Assembly (NCBI GenBank): GCA_964250925.1
Contig: CAXUHU010000035.1
Location: 1-28,558, forward strand
Length of the DNA: 28,558 nucleotides
From: BOG-908 sp964250925
GTDB taxonomy: Bacteria; Pseudomonadota; Alphaproteobacteria; Acetobacterales; Acetobacteraceae
Direction: 5' to 3'
In this document: positions 8,150 through 15,648 of the stretch, piece after piece
How the letters are laid out: every line of letters begins with the position of its first letter
Position numbering within the stretch: the first letter of the stretch is position 1
Position numbers and translations under genes: made by a program
Notes under the pieces: generated by a model
Seen by the model: only the letters and a program-made list of their open reading frames with translations
What the model was told of the DNA's origin: nothing
Databases searched by the model: none

Positions 8150-8275
8150 GTCTGTCTCGTCCCTGCGTCTGGCGCTGCGGAGGCTCGCTCTTAACATGTT
8201 GTGTGGCCGTCTGCCTGCAACCCGTTTGGCCAGGCCCGCTTGCCGCGGCGCTGCCCACGCGCCACCTGGCGAGTC

Positions 8276-9091
8276 ATGACCCAACTCGCCCACCTGTCGC
8301 AACGATGCGTGCTGGCCATGACGGGCGCCGACCGTGTTTCGTTCCTCAACGGCCTGGTTTCCAACGATGTGGCTGAGGCGGGCAACGGGCGGGCGGTTTG
8401 GGCGGCGCTGCTGACGGCGCAAGGCAAGTGGCTGGCCGACTTCTTCATCCTGGCCGAGGCGGACCGGCTATTGCTGGACTGCGAGGCGGCGCAGGCCGCC
8501 ATGCTGGCCCAACGACTGTCGCGCTACCGGCTGCGTGCCGACGTCGCCATCAAGCCGGCCGACTTGCAGGTGTTTGCCGCGTGGAACGGCGAGCCGGCAG
8601 GCGGTGCCGGGATAGTTCTGACGCCGGACCCGCGCCTGCCCGAGGCTGGGTGGCGACTGCTGTCGGCCACTCCGCCGGACGTCAGCGCCGATGCGAATGC
8701 CTGGGACCGGCACCGCCTGGCGCTGGGGCTGCCGGACGGCACGCGCGACCTGGAACCTGAGAAGACGACACTGCTGGAAGCAGGGTTCGACGAGCTGCAC
8801 GGCATATCATGGACGAAAGGCTGCTACATGGGCCAGGAGCTGACGGCGCGCACGCGCTACCGCGGCCTGGTCAAGCGCCGCCTGTTGCCGGTGCGCGGCA
8901 CGGCACGGCTGCCGCCGCCCGGCACGCCGATCCTGGCCGGCGAGCGCGAGGTGGGGCACATGCGGTCCAGCCAGGAGGAAGCAGGGCTGGCTGTGCTGCG
9001 TCTGGATGCCTTGGCAGGTGGGTTGATGGCCGAGGGACAGCCGATTGCGGTGCGGGTGCCCAGTTGGGCGACGCTGCCCGAATCGGCGTAG
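8276..9091 (+). CDS. ygfZ: YgfZ/GcvT-like folate-binding protein, Fe-S cluster maintenance
   Basis: 271 residues. The family signature KGCYMGQE is present at 181-188 with the conserved C183. The N-terminal part, GADRVSFLNGLVSNDVA and LLTAQGKWLADFFILAE, is the GcvT-like folate-binding fold. YgfZ (IBA57 family) uses tetrahydrofolate and supports assembly or repair of Fe-S enzymes such as MiaB in the cytosol. The ATG at 8276 is the only one that fits the family start; upstream codons back to 8201 are open but not conserved. The start lies 126 bases from the divergent thioredoxin-TPR gene; a small palindrome AACATGTT (8193-8200) in this spacer is too short to interpret. No overlap with the Tim44-like gene 44 bases downstream. 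Confidence 0.92.
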   Translation: MTQLAHLSQRCVLAMTGADRVSFLNGLVSNDVAEAGNGRAVWAALLTAQGKWLADFFILAEADRLLLDCEAAQAAMLAQRLSRYRLRADVAIKPADLQVFAAWNGEPAGGAGIVLTPDPRLPEAGWRLLSATPPDVSADANAWDRHRLALGLPDGTRDLEPEKTTLLEAGFDELHGISWTKGCYMGQELTARTRYRGLVKRRLLPVRGTARLPPPGTPILAGEREVGHMRSSQEEAGLAVLRLDALAGGLMAEGQPIAVRVPSWATLPESA

Positions 9092-9135
9092 CCAGCCCCT
9101 GAACTTAGTCTTGCGGCATCACCATATCGCTCACC

Positions 9136-10092
9136 ATGAAAGTAGCTCTGTCCACGCGACGCGTCGCCCCCTTGATGCTGGCTTTGGTTCTGGCGCTGGC
9201 GCCTGCATTGGCTGGCGCACGGCCAGGCAACGGCCTGTCGTTCGGCAGCCGCGGCAGCCACACCTGGAGCAGCGCACCGCGGACCAGCACGGCCCCTGGC
9301 GGTGCGGCGCCGTTCCAGAACAGCATGACCCCGAACGGGTCGAGCTATGGCAGCTCGTATGGCAGTCAGCCCTATGGCGGTTACAGCGGCATGCGGTCGC
9401 GCTCGGCGTTTTCTAGCGGGCTGATGGGCGGGCTGATCGGCGCCGGGCTGGGCGGCATGCTGTTTGGCCGAGGCTTTTTCGGCGGCATGAGCGGGGGCGG
9501 CAGCCTGATCGGCCTGCTGCTTCAGCTTTTCATTCTGTACATGATCGGCCGCTGGCTGTATCGCCGCTTCGCTGCCGGCCCGGCGCTGGCCGGCGGTGGG
9601 CTGTTCGGCCGGACGATGGGCCCTGGCAGACCCAACGCCGCCAGCCAGCGTCCCGCCATGTTCGGCGGCGCAGGACCGTCGCGCCCAGCGCCCGCGCTTG
9701 CGGCCGACGATTACAAAAGCTTCGACCAATTGCTGCACACCATTCAGGCGGCATGGACGGCGCACGACCTGGCCGCCCTGCGCACGATGGCCACGCCGGA
9801 AATGGTGAGCACGTTCGCCGAGCAACTGGCCGAGCAGACCAGCCGCGGCGTGCGCAACCAGGTGACGGGCGTGCAATTGCTGCAGGGCGACCTGTCGGAA
9901 GCATGGTCGGAGGGCGGGCGCCAGTACGCCACCGTAGCGATGCGGTTTTCCATGGTCGATGTCACGCGTGACGGCGGCGGTCGGGTGGTAGACGGAAGCC
10001 TGACCGAGCGTGTGACGGTGACCGAGATCTGGACGTTCCTGCGCGCGCCTGGCGGGCGGTGGGTGCTGTCGGCCATACAGCAGGCACGCTGA
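9136..10092 (+). CDS. Exported Tim44-like domain protein with glycine-rich linker and membrane segment
   Basis: 318 residues. Residues 1-27 form a signal peptide (MKVALSTRRVAPLMLALVLA, ends ALAGA). A Ser/Gly/Tyr-rich low-complexity section (about 35-120, with tandem-like YGSSYGSQPYGGYSG) is followed by a membrane span near 123-140 (SLIGLLLQLFILYMIGRWLY) and, from about 190 to the end, a Tim44-like domain: DDYKSFDQLLHTIQAAWTAH, LRTMATPEMVSTFAEQLAEQ, then ...VTVTEIWTFLRAPGGRWVLS. Tim44 is a mitochondrial import factor; bacterial homologues sit in the envelope with unknown function. The weakly conserved linker may reflect a surface or periplasmic location. The next 178 bases (10093-10270) hold no gene that I can support. 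Confidence 0.85.
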   Translation: MKVALSTRRVAPLMLALVLALAPALAGARPGNGLSFGSRGSHTWSSAPRTSTAPGGAAPFQNSMTPNGSSYGSSYGSQPYGGYSGMRSRSAFSSGLMGGLIGAGLGGMLFGRGFFGGMSGGGSLIGLLLQLFILYMIGRWLYRRFAAGPALAGGGLFGRTMGPGRPNAASQRPAMFGGAGPSRPAPALAADDYKSFDQLLHTIQAAWTAHDLAALRTMATPEMVSTFAEQLAEQTSRGVRNQVTGVQLLQGDLSEAWSEGGRQYATVAMRFSMVDVTRDGGGRVVDGSLTERVTVTEIWTFLRAPGGRWVLSAIQQAR

Positions 10093-10270
10093 TCAACCGC
10101 GACCCGATTGCCGCTTGGGGTTGCCTATGTGATATTGCGTTGCTGGCGGCCGATTCGGCAAGGCGCCGCGTCACGCAAACTTCATTCACGCGGCGCGGCG
10201 CGTGTCCTATTGGCTCCCGAACTCCGGCAGTGGATATCGCCAGAGAGATTAGTTTTCAGTGGTGGGGCCG

Positions 10271-11125
10271 ATGGACGCCTTTTATCCCGCGAACGCGCCG
10301 ATCTTGAGCAACCCAGAGAAGACGACGTATCGTTCCGTATTCATATCCGATACCCATATGGGCACACGCGGATGCCGCAGCGATTTCCTGGCGCATTTCC
10401 TCGTATCATTCACCACCGAAAACCTGTTTTTGGTGGGCGATATCGTCGACGGCTGGCGGCTGCGCAAATCCTGGTACTGGGACGAGATGCATGACGAGGT
10501 CGTCAAGCTCATCCTGCGCCATGCCAGCCGTGGCGCCCGCGTGCTGTATATTCCCGGCAACCACGACGAGATGTTCCGCGACTGGCTCGGCCTGGGGCTG
10601 GAGATCGGCGGGGTGAGACTGGCCGGTGAGGCCGAGCACATGACGGCCGATGGCAGGCGTTTGTTGATCATCCACGGCGACCAGTTCGACAGCGTGGTGC
10701 GCTATGCCAAGACGCTCGCCTTCCTGGGCGACTGGGCCTACACCACCGCACTCAACGTAAATCGCTGGTTCAACGCCGTGCGCCGGCCGCTGGGCTACCC
10801 CTACTGGTCGCTTAGCCAATGGGCCAAGCGCCAGGTGAAGGAAGCAGTCAAAGCCGTGGACCGTTTTGAGGAAGCGCTGGCAGGCGAGGCACGCCGCCGC
10901 CATTTCGATGGCGTGGTCTGCGGCCACATCCACCATGCGGAGATGCGTATGGTGGACGGCGTGCAGTACCTGAACACCGGTGATTGGGTGGAAAGCTGCA
11001 CTGCGCTGGTGGAGCATCACGATGGCCGGCTGGAGCTGATCGACTGGGTAGCGCTCAACAAGCTGTCGTTCTTCGCACCGCGATCCGTGTCACCCAAGCG
11101 CGTGCCGGTGCCCGAGCCTGCCTGA
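10271..11125 (+). CDS. LpxH-like metallophosphoesterase (UDP-2,3-diacylglucosamine diphosphatase family)
   Basis: 284 residues. The calcineurin-like two-metal site is complete: SDTHMG (D27, H29), GDIVDGW (D57), GNHDE (96-100), HGDQFD (135-140) and CGHIHHAEM (218 onward). VRYAKTLAFLGDWAYTTALN and NTGDWVESCTALVE belong to the COG2908 group related to LpxH. LpxH cleaves UDP-diacylglucosamine to lipid X; however, many alphaproteobacteria use LpxI for that step, and this subgroup, which is usually beside a GT4 glycosyltransferase, may act on another nucleotide or lipid. The start at 10271 (ATG) is preferred over two GTG codons just before it. A gap of 58 bases separates it from the GT4 gene, consistent with an operon. 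Confidence 0.85.
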   Translation: MDAFYPANAPILSNPEKTTYRSVFISDTHMGTRGCRSDFLAHFLVSFTTENLFLVGDIVDGWRLRKSWYWDEMHDEVVKLILRHASRGARVLYIPGNHDEMFRDWLGLGLEIGGVRLAGEAEHMTADGRRLLIIHGDQFDSVVRYAKTLAFLGDWAYTTALNVNRWFNAVRRPLGYPYWSLSQWAKRQVKEAVKAVDRFEEALAGEARRRHFDGVVCGHIHHAEMRMVDGVQYLNTGDWVESCTALVEHHDGRLELIDWVALNKLSFFAPRSVSPKRVPVPEPA

Positions 11126-11183
11126 CATAGGCCCGCCCGAGGGGCTGCCGTCCTGTTCCGCGTCGGAGCTGGCAGGCGACCCT

Positions 11184-12245
11184 GTGCCGCCGCACTCGCG
11201 TGTGCTGATCGTGTCGGACGCATGGCGGCCGCAGGTCAACGGCGTGGTGCGTACGCTGGCCACGCTGGTAGCGGAGCTGGCATCGTTGGGTATCGTCGCC
11301 GAGGTGATCGGGCCGGACCGTTTCCGCACCCTGCCATGCCCCACCTATCCCGACATCCGCCTGTCCGTCCTGCCGGGGCGCAGGCTGGGCCGGATGATGA
11401 CCGCGTTCCGGCCCGACGCGCTGCACATAGCCACCGAGGGACCGCTCGGCATCGCCGCCCGCCGCCTGGCCCGCTTGCACGGCTGGACGTTCACCACCGC
11501 GTTCCACACGCGTTTTCCGGAATACCTGCGTGCCCGCACCCGTATGCCTTTGCGCCTGTCCTACGCGTGGCTGCGGCGGTTTCATGCGGCGGGCCACGGC
11601 CTGATGGTGGCCACCGAAAGTCTGCGGCAGGAGCTGGCGGCACGCGGCTTCCGCGACCTGCGCGCCTGGTCCCGCGGCGTGGATCTTTCGGTGTTCCAGA
11701 TGGAGCCGCGGGCGTCCTGGGCGGGCCTGGCCCGGCCGGTATGCCTGTACGTCGGGCGCGTGGCGGTCGAAAAGAACATTGCGGCCTTTCTGGAGCTCGA
11801 CCTGCCAGGATCGAAGGTGGTGGTGGGCGACGGGCCGCAATTGGCCGCGTTGCGGGCGCAATACCCGGCGACCCGATTCGCGGGCGTGCTGCAGGGCAAC
11901 GCTTTGTCGCGCGCCTATGCGGGGGCCGACGTCATGGTGTTCCCGTCCCTGACCGACACGTTCGGCCTGGTCATGCTGGAGAGTTTGGCGTGCGGCACGC
12001 CGGTGGCGGCCTTTCCGGTGACAGGGCCCAAGGACGTGCTGGCGGGCGCCGCCGACGCAATCGGTGCGGTCGATGAAGACCTGCGGGCGGCCGTATTGCG
12101 AGCCTTGGCCGGCGGCGACCGAATTGCGTGCCGGGCGTTCGCCGAGACGTTCTCTTGGCGGGCCTGCGCAGAGCGGTTCGTGACCAACCTGGTGCCGATC
12201 CGGCAGGGTATGGAGGTTTCAATCAGCGCACCGGCCATCGGCTAG
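11184..12245 (+). CDS. GT4 family glycosyltransferase
   Basis: 353 residues with GTG start (11184). The N-terminal Rossmann lobe shows VLIVSDAWRPQVNGVVRTL and HIATEGPLGIAARR and the acceptor-side FHTRFPEYLRAR; the C-terminal lobe has CLYVGRVAVEKNIAAFL, VVVGDGPQ and PSLTDTFGLVMLESLACGTP. The usual EX7E motif appears as D258-X7-E266, a form common in the MgtA/PimB-like group. These enzymes use GDP-mannose, UDP-glucose or UDP-glucuronate to glycosylate diacylglycerol or phosphatidylinositol-type lipids. The adjacent LpxH-like phosphoesterase supports a lipid-related role (inference); donor and acceptor cannot be read from the sequence. The frame ends 66 bases before the VapB-type antitoxin gene. 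Confidence 0.87.
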   Translation: MPPHSRVLIVSDAWRPQVNGVVRTLATLVAELASLGIVAEVIGPDRFRTLPCPTYPDIRLSVLPGRRLGRMMTAFRPDALHIATEGPLGIAARRLARLHGWTFTTAFHTRFPEYLRARTRMPLRLSYAWLRRFHAAGHGLMVATESLRQELAARGFRDLRAWSRGVDLSVFQMEPRASWAGLARPVCLYVGRVAVEKNIAAFLELDLPGSKVVVGDGPQLAALRAQYPATRFAGVLQGNALSRAYAGADVMVFPSLTDTFGLVMLESLACGTPVAAFPVTGPKDVLAGAADAIGAVDEDLRAAVLRALAGGDRIACRAFAETFSWRACAERFVTNLVPIRQGMEVSISAPAIG

Positions 12246-12271
12246 CGCTGGCCGTTGCGCCAGATGATGAC

Positions 12272-12291
12272 TGGTCGTATTAAAATGACCA
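12272..12291. promoter_or_regulatory. 20-bp imperfect palindrome before the toxin-antitoxin genes, candidate operator
   Basis: TGGTC and GACCA bound an A/T-rich core; 16 of 20 positions match the reverse complement. The core includes a TATTAAAAT stretch that could also serve as a -10 region. It ends 20 bases before the antitoxin start, the usual position for autoregulation by a VapBC complex. Confidence 0.5.
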
Positions 12292-12311
12292 TACGCGCGG
12301 CAGGGTGGCGG

Positions 12312-12572
12312 ATGGGCGAGATTACGGCAACCGAGTTCAAGGCCAAGTGCCTCGACCTGCTCGATCGTGTAGCCCGTCACGACATCGGGCCGCTGAGCAT
12401 TACCAAGCACGGCCGGGTCGTTGCCCAGCTTATTGCCCCGCCAACAGAGGTTTCAGCCATCGGCCACCTGCACGGCTTCATGCGTGGGTCGGCATTGGTG
12501 CCGGACACGGTCGATCTGACCAGTCCCGTCCTGGACGCGGCTGCTCGCGGACCAAGCGATCCGACGTCTTGA
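12312..12572 (+). CDS. Phd/YefM-type antitoxin
   Basis: 86 residues. MGEITATEFKAKCLDLLDRV and ITKHGRVVAQLIAP are the hallmark N-terminal DNA-binding fold of Phd/YefM antitoxins; the tail (GHLHGFMRGSALVPDTVDLT) would wrap around and neutralise the toxin. The ATG at 12312 is chosen since the family begins at this M-x-EI/VTATEFKAKCL stretch; an upstream in-frame ATG would add a non-conserved leader that overlaps the palindrome. The stop codon overlaps the TTG start of the PIN toxin in the sequence TTGA, so expression should be translationally coupled, with antitoxin made first. Confidence 0.9.
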   Translation: MGEITATEFKAKCLDLLDRVARHDIGPLSITKHGRVVAQLIAPPTEVSAIGHLHGFMRGSALVPDTVDLTSPVLDAAARGPSDPTS

Positions 12573-13000
12573 GCGTCTCGGCCGCCATACTGCTGGACAC
12601 CTGCGCCCTCATTTGGCTGGCCAACGGCAGCGAGATGAAGAAGTCGGCCCTGAAAGCGATCCTGTCGGCCGGTCAGGCTGATGCGATCTTCGTCTCGCCG
12701 GTTTCCGCTTGGGAGATCGGCGTGCTCAGCCGGGCCGCCGATGGCCGCCCAGCATTGGAATTTCTGCCCGACGCCAAGACGTGGTACGCGCGGGCGATGC
12801 GCGGCCCCGGCATACGGCCCGCGGCGTTCACGCCGGAGATCGCCATTGAGTCGGCGCAGCTCCCCGGCATCCTGCACGCAGACCCAGGCGACCGCCTGAT
12901 TATCGCCACCGCCCGTCACCTCGGCCTTCCCGTGGTGACGCGCGACAAAAAGATCAGGGCCTATGCGGACAAGGGGCACGTATCCGTCATTGCGTGCTGA
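12569..13000 (+). CDS. vapC: PIN-domain toxin (VapC family ribonuclease)
   Basis: 143 residues. The PIN acidic residues are in place: D10 in ILLDTCALIWL, E49 in SAWEIGVL, D105/D108 in DPGDRLIIATA, and D126 in VVTRDKKI. VapC toxins cut specific RNAs, often initiator tRNA or rRNA, when the antitoxin is degraded. No ATG is near the conserved start; TTG at 12569 overlaps the antitoxin stop and sits at the family-expected position 9 codons before the first Asp. It converges with the M1 peptidase gene, leaving 15 bases. The catalytic set is intact, so the module is probably functional or was until recently. Confidence 0.9.
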   Translation: MSVSAAILLDTCALIWLANGSEMKKSALKAILSAGQADAIFVSPVSAWEIGVLSRAADGRPALEFLPDAKTWYARAMRGPGIRPAAFTPEIAIESAQLPGILHADPGDRLIIATARHLGLPVVTRDKKIRAYADKGHVSVIAC

Positions 13001-13015
13001 GTGCGTTCCGCCAGC

Positions 13016-14974
13016 TCAGCGCACCATCTCGGTCGTGTGGCTCCGGTCGGCGATCGGCAGCACGTGGTCGGGGTCGATGGCCACTTCGCGCACCGGATGC
13101 TCCGTCGCGACCTCGAATCGCGCCGTAGCACCTTTGAAAAACGCCTCGACCGGCAGCCTCAGTCGTTGCGTGTGTCCATCCGTGGCGCGCAGCTCGATCG
13201 TTGCGGGTATGACAAGGCCGCCATTCGCCGTAACCTCGATGTGCAAGCTATGCGGGGTATCCTGGGCGATCTTGCCGAGCGAGACCTGCATCGCGGCATT
13301 CTGGAAATACCAGCCGCGCCACCACCAAGAGAGGTCTTCGCCGGTCTGACTTGCCATAAAACGGAAGAAATCGGACGGGGATGGGTGCTTGTACGCCCAC
13401 GCCGCGATATAGGCGCGAAAAGCAGGGTCGAAGCGCTCCGGCCCCACGATCTGCTCGCGCAGCAGCACCAAGCCAAACGCCGGCTTGAAGTAGCTGACCG
13501 GGTGGCGGTAGGCCTCGCTGATCAGGTCGGCCGGAGCCAGTATCGTGGGCGCATGGGGGTCGCCCAGCAGCGGCAGGATCTCGTCGGCCGGGTTGCCGCC
13601 ATGCTCGGCGTATTCCGGGTCGCGCTTGGGCGCGTATTCGCCGTGGTCGAACGCGTCGGACGCATACACGTCGATGAAGGTGTTGAAACCCTCGTCCATC
13701 CAGGCATCGCGGCGTTCGTTGCTGCCGACGATCATCGGAAACCAGCTGTGACCTACCTCGTGCGTGGTGATCCAGAACAGGTCGCGCCCGGCATCGGCCT
13801 TGTCGTCAAACACGATGCCCGGGTACTCCATACCCGCCCCGTGCCCGCCCAGGTTGACCATCACCGGCCAGGGATAGGCGAACCAGCGCGCGGAAAAATG
13901 CTCGATGGCGAATTTCACGTACTCCGTCGAGCGGCTCCATTTTTGCGGCCCGGCCGCTTCGGGCGGATACACCGACATCGCCAGCGCGTGGCGGCCACCC
14001 GGCAGGTTGATGCGCGCCGCATCCCACACGAAAGCCGGCGAGGCGGTGAACGCCACGTCGCGCGTGTTCGCCATGTGAAAGCGCCAGGTCTGCTCGCCCG
14101 CTGGCTTCGGCCGGCTGGCGGGCAGCCCCACCTCCGCGGGGCGGCGCCCCAAAACCCTGGCGTCGCTGCCGGCCGCCTGTGCCAGCCGTGCACGCTGCGC
14201 CCCGGTCAGAACGTCCTGCGGGTTCTGCAACGCGCCCGACCCGGCAACGATGTAATCCCAGGGTACCGTGACGGCGTAGTCGATGTCGCCGTATTCGAGG
14301 TAGAATTCCGAGCCCAGGTAAGGCGCCGTGTCCCAGCCGCGCAGATCGTCGTAAACCGCCATGCGCGGGAACCACTGGGCGATCTCGTAGATGTCGCCAT
14401 GCGGCGTGGTGGTTACGGCGGTACGCCCGCCCCAGGCGCCGGGCACGGTGTAGCTATAGGTAATGTGGATGCCGATGCGGCCGCCATGGGCGGCCAGCGG
14501 CGTGGCCAAGCGAAGCTGCAGCCGTGTATCGGTGACCAACGTCACGGGCGTGAACGTCTGGCCGCCGGCCTGCACGCTCACTTCACCCAGGGTGACTCCG
14601 TCGGTGAACTGGTCGGCGGCGTGGGGGTCGTAGCGCGGCATGAACGCCGCGCGCGCATCGCGACGGTATATGTTCTGGTCGAGCTGTATCCATAGCTCGC
14701 CGAGCGCGTCGGGGCTGTTGTTGGTGTAGGTGATCGTCTCGGTCGCCGAGAGGCGATGGGAAGCCGTGTCGATCCGGGCGTCGATGCCGTAATCGGCGCG
14801 ATTTTGCCAGTAGGCTGGGCCAGGAACTCCGCCAGCCGACCGCGTCACACTGGGCGGCGTGGGCAGCACCAGGGGTGCGAAGGCGTCCAGCGGGTCGAAC
14901 CCGGCCGCCTGGGCCCCGAACGCCGTCCCAGCCGCCAGCATCACGGTCCACAACGCCCGAAACTTCGAAAACAT
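13016..14974 (-). CDS. Exported M1 family metallopeptidase
   Basis: 652 residues from ATG 14974 (a GGGGG lies about 9 bases upstream), beginning with a signal peptide (MFSKFRALWTVMLAAGTAFG, then AQA-A). The zinc site is intact: HEVGH at 405-409 and E428 in WMDEGFNTF, i.e. HEXXH-X18-E. The substrate-binding GXMEN-type motif is the variant GHGAGMEYPG. The N-terminal part is the M1 beta-saddle (ATETITYTNNSPDALGELWI) and the C-terminal part is helical with a beta end. It is probably a periplasmic aminopeptidase-like enzyme; the exported and variant GMEY forms are less studied than PepN. It stands alone, convergent with vapC and following a repeat copy upstream. Confidence 0.92.
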   Translation of the reverse strand: MFSKFRALWTVMLAAGTAFGAQAAGFDPLDAFAPLVLPTPPSVTRSAGGVPGPAYWQNRADYGIDARIDTASHRLSATETITYTNNSPDALGELWIQLDQNIYRRDARAAFMPRYDPHAADQFTDGVTLGEVSVQAGGQTFTPVTLVTDTRLQLRLATPLAAHGGRIGIHITYSYTVPGAWGGRTAVTTTPHGDIYEIAQWFPRMAVYDDLRGWDTAPYLGSEFYLEYGDIDYAVTVPWDYIVAGSGALQNPQDVLTGAQRARLAQAAGSDARVLGRRPAEVGLPASRPKPAGEQTWRFHMANTRDVAFTASPAFVWDAARINLPGGRHALAMSVYPPEAAGPQKWSRSTEYVKFAIEHFSARWFAYPWPVMVNLGGHGAGMEYPGIVFDDKADAGRDLFWITTHEVGHSWFPMIVGSNERRDAWMDEGFNTFIDVYASDAFDHGEYAPKRDPEYAEHGGNPADEILPLLGDPHAPTILAPADLISEAYRHPVSYFKPAFGLVLLREQIVGPERFDPAFRAYIAAWAYKHPSPSDFFRFMASQTGEDLSWWWRGWYFQNAAMQVSLGKIAQDTPHSLHIEVTANGGLVIPATIELRATDGHTQRLRLPVEAFFKGATARFEVATEHPVREVAIDPDHVLPIADRSHTTEMVR

Positions 14975-15001
14975 CGGCAAACCCCCACCGCAGCACACAG
15001 C

Positions 15002-15107
15002 CTAGATCGCGACAGCGTCTGGCAGCCGAAGCTGTCGTGATCGAGGTCTTTGTTATGAAAGCATGTTTATCGCGGTTGAAGGTCAACCTGATGCGATCAT
15101 GCTCTAG
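15002..15107 (-). repeat. Interspersed repeat of about 105 bases, copy A (MITE-like)
   Basis: Read on the minus strand this copy aligns end to end with 28455-28558. The first 31 bases after the end box differ at 3 positions and the last 31 at 4, while the middle is divergent. Both ends carry CTAG, and the outer parts form an imperfect inverted repeat (CTAGAGCATGATCGC against CTAGATCGC with a 5-base insertion). An internal hairpin GGTTGA-CCT-TCAACC covers 15074-15088. There is no coding frame. It lies between the M1 peptidase start and the small OmpA-like gene. Confidence 0.75.
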
Positions 15108-15136
15108 CCGCGGCGCGCAGGCTTTGGAAGCCTGGG

Positions 15137-15484
15137 CTACTGCACCACCTGGAGGAGCGGCGGGGTGGGCGCGCCGCCTTGCTGCAGTTCCGCCATCACG
15201 CTGCGGCGGCGGGCACGGGCCAGGGCGGCGCTGTAGGCCGGCCCGGCCAACGCATCCTGCGCGCCGGCGACCGCAACCCGCGAGGGGCGGCCCGCTGCCG
15301 CAGCCTGGCGCGCCGCGGCCAGTTCGGCCCGCGCCTGCTGAGTAAGGGAGGCCTGGTCCCAGTCGAAGAACACCGGATACGTGTCCGCCAGCACCGACGA
15401 GGCGGCCGCCGGCTGCGCGAGTACATAGGCGACCATCGCGTCCACCACGAAGGGCACGGTGACCAGCAAAATCAGATTCCGCAT
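15137..15484 (-). CDS. Very small OmpA-like domain protein with N-terminal anchor
   Basis: 115 residues. Residues 1-23 are hydrophobic (MRNLILLVTVPFVVDAMVAY), acting as a signal peptide or membrane anchor. Then YPVFFDWDQASLTQQARAEL matches the start of the OmpA/MotB peptidoglycan-binding fold (F-x-FD-x-A-x-L), and PAYSAALARARRRSVMAEL matches its NxxLSxxRAxxV helix. The binding loop is altered: the usual GHTD is AGAQD, so only the Asp remains. It is shorter than normal OmpA domains (about 85 residues after the anchor), so peptidoglycan binding may be lost. The start at 15484 is chosen because upstream codons lack protein character; GGAAAA sits 8 bases before it. It diverges from the lipid A cluster. 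Confidence 0.65.
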   Translation of the reverse strand: MRNLILLVTVPFVVDAMVAYVLAQPAAASSVLADTYPVFFDWDQASLTQQARAELAAARQAAAAGRPSRVAVAGAQDALAGPAYSAALARARRRSVMAELQQGGAPTPPLLQVVQ

Positions 15485-15505
15485 ACATCGTTTTCCGGTT
15501 CGATC

Positions 15506-15588
15506 CGCAGCACGAACGCTGCGTTTCCGTAATATCCAGGTGTAATTAACAGCCGCTGAACGCGGGCCGCCTCTCGGCTCAGGCGGCC
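15506..15588. promoter_or_regulatory. Two perfect dyads in the spacer before the lipid A cluster
   Basis: CGCAGC-N6-GCTGCG spans 15506-15523 and GGCCGCCT-N8-AGGCGGCC spans 15565-15588. Both lie between divergent genes, so they are not terminators of either. An AT-richer patch (GTAATATCC...GTGTAATTAAC, about 15529-15550) between them is the likely promoter zone. They may be operators or leader hairpins; no regulator can be named. Confidence 0.3.
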
Positions 15589-15648
15589 GCGTATTGTTCA
15601 CCTTGCCCGGCGCGTGCTACGCCCCGCCGTGTCCAAAACTCCGCCGCC

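Noticed and set aside
8193..8200. Palindrome AACATGTT in the thioredoxin/ygfZ spacer
   Set aside because: Eight bases are expected by chance at this scale and no second copy is nearby.
10187..10204. Dyad CACGCG-N6-CGCGTG after the Tim44-like gene
   Set aside because: It is made only of GC-rich alternating sequence, lies 95 bases after the stop, and has no T-run, so I do not call a terminator or operator.
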